Shown: one piece after another, positions 54,144 through 56,210 of the stretch
How positions within the stretch are numbered: the first letter of the stretch is position 1
How the letters are laid out: every line of letters begins with the position of its first letter
NCBI GenBank assembly: GCA_041484845.1
Contig: JBGPIK010000004.1
Coordinates: 1 to 56,210 of the forward strand
From: JBGPIK01 sp041484845
GTDB taxonomy: Bacteria > Desulfobacterota > Binatia > UBA9968
DNA length: 56,210 bases
Direction: 5' to 3'
Notes under the pieces: generated by a model
What the model was told of the DNA's origin: nothing
The model's database searches: none
Seen by the model: only the letters and a program-made list of their open reading frames with translations
Position numbers and translations under genes: made by a program

Positions 54144-55565
54144 ATGGCTTACGCCGATCTGCGCGAATATCTCAGCGCATTAGAGAATAAAGGAAAACTC
54201 AAACGTGTCAAAAAAGAAGTCGATAAGGAATGGGAAGTCGCTGCGGTTTGCCGTCAGCTTTTCAAAAAAATCCCCGCTGAAAAACGTCCTGCGCTTTTGT
54301 TTGAAAATGTGAAAAACTTTCCCATACCCATCGCCGCCGGCGTGCTCGGCGCCTCTAAAGAGATCTATGCAGTTGGCTTGGAAACGGATTCCGTCGAAGG
54401 CATCAATCGAAAATGGGACCGCGCGTTGGAAAATCCAATTGCGCCGCGACTGGTAAGTACCGGACCATGCAAGGAGAATATCTGGCACGGTGATCAGGTC
54501 AATATCCTCAAATTGCCCGTGCCGGTCTGGACTGTCGGTGAAGATCCCGGTCCATTCTTCACCTCACCGTACGTCATCACCAAAGACCCGGAGACCGGCA
54601 ATCGCAACGTCGGGACTTATCGAATGCAAGTCAAAGGCCCCAACAAAACCGGATTTTTGATCGGCATGCGCCAGGATGCTGCATGGCACTTACGTAAAAA
54701 CGATAAACAAAACAAGCCCACACCCGTTGCGGTCGTGATCGGCGCGGACCCTTCTATCGGATATGTATCGGTGTCGAAAATGTCTGACGCGCTTGATGAA
54801 TTTGCGGTCGCCGGAGGGTTGCGCGGAGCACCGGTGGACTTAGTCCGTTGCGAGACTGTTCCGCTGGAGGTCCCCGCGACGGCAGAAATCGTATTGGAAG
54901 GAGAAATTCCGCCTAATGCTTTGGAACATGAGGGACCCTTCGGAGAGTACACCGGTTACATGGGTCCTGCCGGTAATCAACCCTTCTTCAATATCAAATG
55001 CATGACGTTTCGGAACAATCCCGTGTACCAGGCCTTCATCAGCCAAATGCCCCCGTCCGAATCGAGTTGCATTCGCGGCATCGGACGGGAATGGCCACTG
55101 TTTAAGCAGCTCAAACACACGCTACGGCTTCCGATCAAAGATCTTCGCTTAAAAGAGGCCGGTGGCAGCGGCGCTTACATAGTGGTCTCACTGAATAAAC
55201 AGTTCGACGGCCAAGTTCGACAATTGATGTATGGTATCTGGTCGATGCGCACGGGGTTTGGAAAAATCACCATTGTCGTCGATGACGATATCGACGTTCA
55301 AGATGACTTTGCCATCGATTGGGCTCTGAGTTGGCGAGTCCGACCGGATCGCGACGTTTACATCGAAAAAGACGTGCAGGCGGTCGGTCTCGACCCGTCC
55401 CAAGGGCCGCCAACAGTGCCGCAACATCATCCAAGCAGGTATGTTGGCTCGCGCGTCGCGATAGACGCCACCCGAAAGCACGACTATCCGGCGGTATCGC
55501 TACCACCGAAAGAACACTTGGACTTGGTCGCCAGCAGATGGAAGGATTACGGAATCGAAGAATAA
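54144..55565 (+). CDS. UbiD family decarboxylase (second copy)
   Basis: A 473-residue UbiD-family prFMN enzyme, clearly different from the copy at 35501. Active-site features are NVGTYRMQV (Arg160) and EHEGPFGEYTGYMGP (Glu263, Glu268), with PATAEIVLEGEIP before them and ITIVVDDDIDVQD in the C-terminal domain. It is likely a (de)carboxylase of an aromatic acid. It converges on the coxS-type gene with only 10 bases between. No ubiX in the window. Confidence 0.92.
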   Translation: MAYADLREYLSALENKGKLKRVKKEVDKEWEVAAVCRQLFKKIPAEKRPALLFENVKNFPIPIAAGVLGASKEIYAVGLETDSVEGINRKWDRALENPIAPRLVSTGPCKENIWHGDQVNILKLPVPVWTVGEDPGPFFTSPYVITKDPETGNRNVGTYRMQVKGPNKTGFLIGMRQDAAWHLRKNDKQNKPTPVAVVIGADPSIGYVSVSKMSDALDEFAVAGGLRGAPVDLVRCETVPLEVPATAEIVLEGEIPPNALEHEGPFGEYTGYMGPAGNQPFFNIKCMTFRNNPVYQAFISQMPPSESSCIRGIGREWPLFKQLKHTLRLPIKDLRLKEAGGSGAYIVVSLNKQFDGQVRQLMYGIWSMRTGFGKITIVVDDDIDVQDDFAIDWALSWRVRPDRDVYIEKDVQAVGLDPSQGPPTVPQHHPSRYVGSRVAIDATRKHDYPAVSLPPKEHLDLVASRWKDYGIEE

Positions 55566-55575
55566 AATCTTGATT

Positions 55576-56088
55576 TCATTGGCCGGAGGAGCGCATTTTT
55601 TTGGCGGCAGCCATAATGGATTCGATAATCTTCTTATATCCCGTGCAACGGCAAATATTCCCGTGCATGAAATGCTTGAGCTCGTCTTCTGACGGATTTG
55701 GAAATTCATCCAACAGCGCCTTGGCGGCCAAGATCATCCCTGGCGTGCAGAAACCGCACTGAAATCCGCCGTGTTCGATAAAAGCCTCCTGCAAAGGATG
55801 CAGCTTACCGTCCTCGGCCAAGCCTTCGATCGTAAGTACGGACCGGCCTCTGACCTCGAAAGCAAGGGTCGTGCAAGCGCTCACGGGCCGGCCATCCACT
55901 AGTAATGTGCATGCGCCGCAGACCTGGACGTCACAGGAGCGCTTGGCGCCGGTCAGCCCTAGCCGTTCGCGAATTACGTCAAGCAACAGTTCGTGCGGCT
56001 CGACCTCCATCTCTTGAGGTTGGCCGTTAAGGATAAAAGACACAGGAATAGTTTGAGCATCTGGATGTTTGGACAACGCTTTAGACAT
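55576..56088 (-). CDS. CoxS-type [2Fe-2S] subunit of Mo hydroxylase
   Basis: A 170-residue small subunit of the xanthine oxidase/CO dehydrogenase family. The N-terminal plant-type [2Fe-2S] ligands are RSCDVQVCGACTLLVDG, and the C-terminal helical domain has GFQCGFCTPGM and GNICRCTGY for the second cluster. It passes electrons between the Mo cofactor and FAD subunits. I chose ATG 56088 with a GGGGGAG ribosome site; an ATG at 56121 overlapping the upstream stop is possible. The real substrate (CO, aromatic aldehyde or 4-hydroxybenzoyl-CoA) cannot be told. Confidence 0.93.
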   Translation of the reverse strand: MSKALSKHPDAQTIPVSFILNGQPQEMEVEPHELLLDVIRERLGLTGAKRSCDVQVCGACTLLVDGRPVSACTTLAFEVRGRSVLTIEGLAEDGKLHPLQEAFIEHGGFQCGFCTPGMILAAKALLDEFPNPSEDELKHFMHGNICRCTGYKKIIESIMAAAKKMRSSGQ

Positions 56089-56114
56089 GAACTCCCCCGA
56101 TCTTTCTTTTCCAC

Positions 56115-56210
56115 TCAGCATTGGCTCAGGGCGCTATGCAATGAACGCTTGAGCAATACTCCGACGATGTGCTCCTTATATTCCTGAGAACCGTGAAGAT
56201 CGCTGATCGC
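56115..56210 (-). CDS. Partial CoxM-like FAD subunit C-terminus
   Basis: Only the last 31 codons are in the window: AISDLHGSQEYKEHIVGVLL...SQC then TGA at 56115. This matches the end of the CO_deh_flav_C domain of medium (FAD) subunits (S-D-x-x-G-S-x-x-Y-x-x-x-x-V). The order M then S on one strand fits a cox/xdh-like operon; the large Mo subunit lies outside. Confidence 0.7.
   Translation of the reverse strand, partial: AISDLHGSQEYKEHIVGVLLKRSLHSALSQC

Overview
The window looks like chromosomal DNA from an uncultured Gram-negative, mostly aerobic bacterium. Amidohydrolases, UbiD decarboxylases, a CoxS-type subunit, NMT1-like solute binding, a luciferase-like monooxygenase and the prkA-yhbH-spoVR trio together recall soil or groundwater lineages once called Deltaproteobacteria (for example Binatota). 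That placement is inference. Base composition is moderate apart from a GC-rich insertion sequence at the left edge. No CRISPR array, rRNA operon, prophage or integrative element was seen.

Layout. 1-2003: a complete-looking two-gene IS (DUF6788-like protein plus IS1380-type transposase) bounded by an 18-bp inverted repeat; its left terminus is base 1 of the window. 2004-7570 (minus): a catabolic operon (zinc-ribbon protein, two amidohydrolases, gamma-glutamyltransferase homologue, NMT1-like binding protein, luciferase-like monooxygenase) whose last gene is cut by the IS. 7899-15766 (minus): EF-G paralogue, coaX, birA, nadC, valS and a receiver-like protein. 15857-21411: tRNA-Leu, a lipoprotein cytochrome c tail-to-tail with a PuuD-like membrane protein, a quinone cluster (polyprenyl diphosphate synthase, ubiE/menG methyltransferase, polytopic membrane protein), an orphan nuoB and a cold-shock gene. 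22049-24542: homoserine-kinase-like protein, small membrane protein, PrpA-like phosphatase, tRNA-Met. 24596-30974: lipoate ligase divergent from aceE-aceF-lpd (pyruvate dehydrogenase). 31102-35120: M20 peptidase, AlbA_2/GHKL protein, O-methyltransferase, BFD-zinc-ribbon protein.

35501-38796: UbiD decarboxylase, thioredoxin-like [2Fe-2S] ferredoxin, ferritin-like di-iron protein and a frameshifted double-VOC pseudogene. 38866-42082 (minus): a specialised NusG paralogue followed, across a strongly folded 151-nt spacer, by a ComP-like PDZ-multi-TM-GAF histidine kinase with no adjacent response regulator. Divergent from it is prkA-yhbH-spoVR (42561-47172). 47492-56210: an unusual shikimate dehydrogenase, a 47-residue YHS protein, lgt, dtd, trmL, a NEW3-ABC ATPase-permease transporter operon, a second UbiD and the start of a molybdenum hydroxylase locus (coxS, partial coxM) running off the right edge.

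Most genes are well-known housekeeping or catabolic families. The most unusual material is the NusG-paralogue/histidine-kinase locus. Its intergenic RNA can form alternative hairpins around repeated CCGATTG/CAATCGG segments and a hairpin that hides the kinase ribosome binding site. Also notable are an amidohydrolase lacking several metal ligands, a BFD domain fused to a zinc ribbon, a PuuD membrane domain separated from its cytochrome, and an orphan nuoB beside quinone genes.
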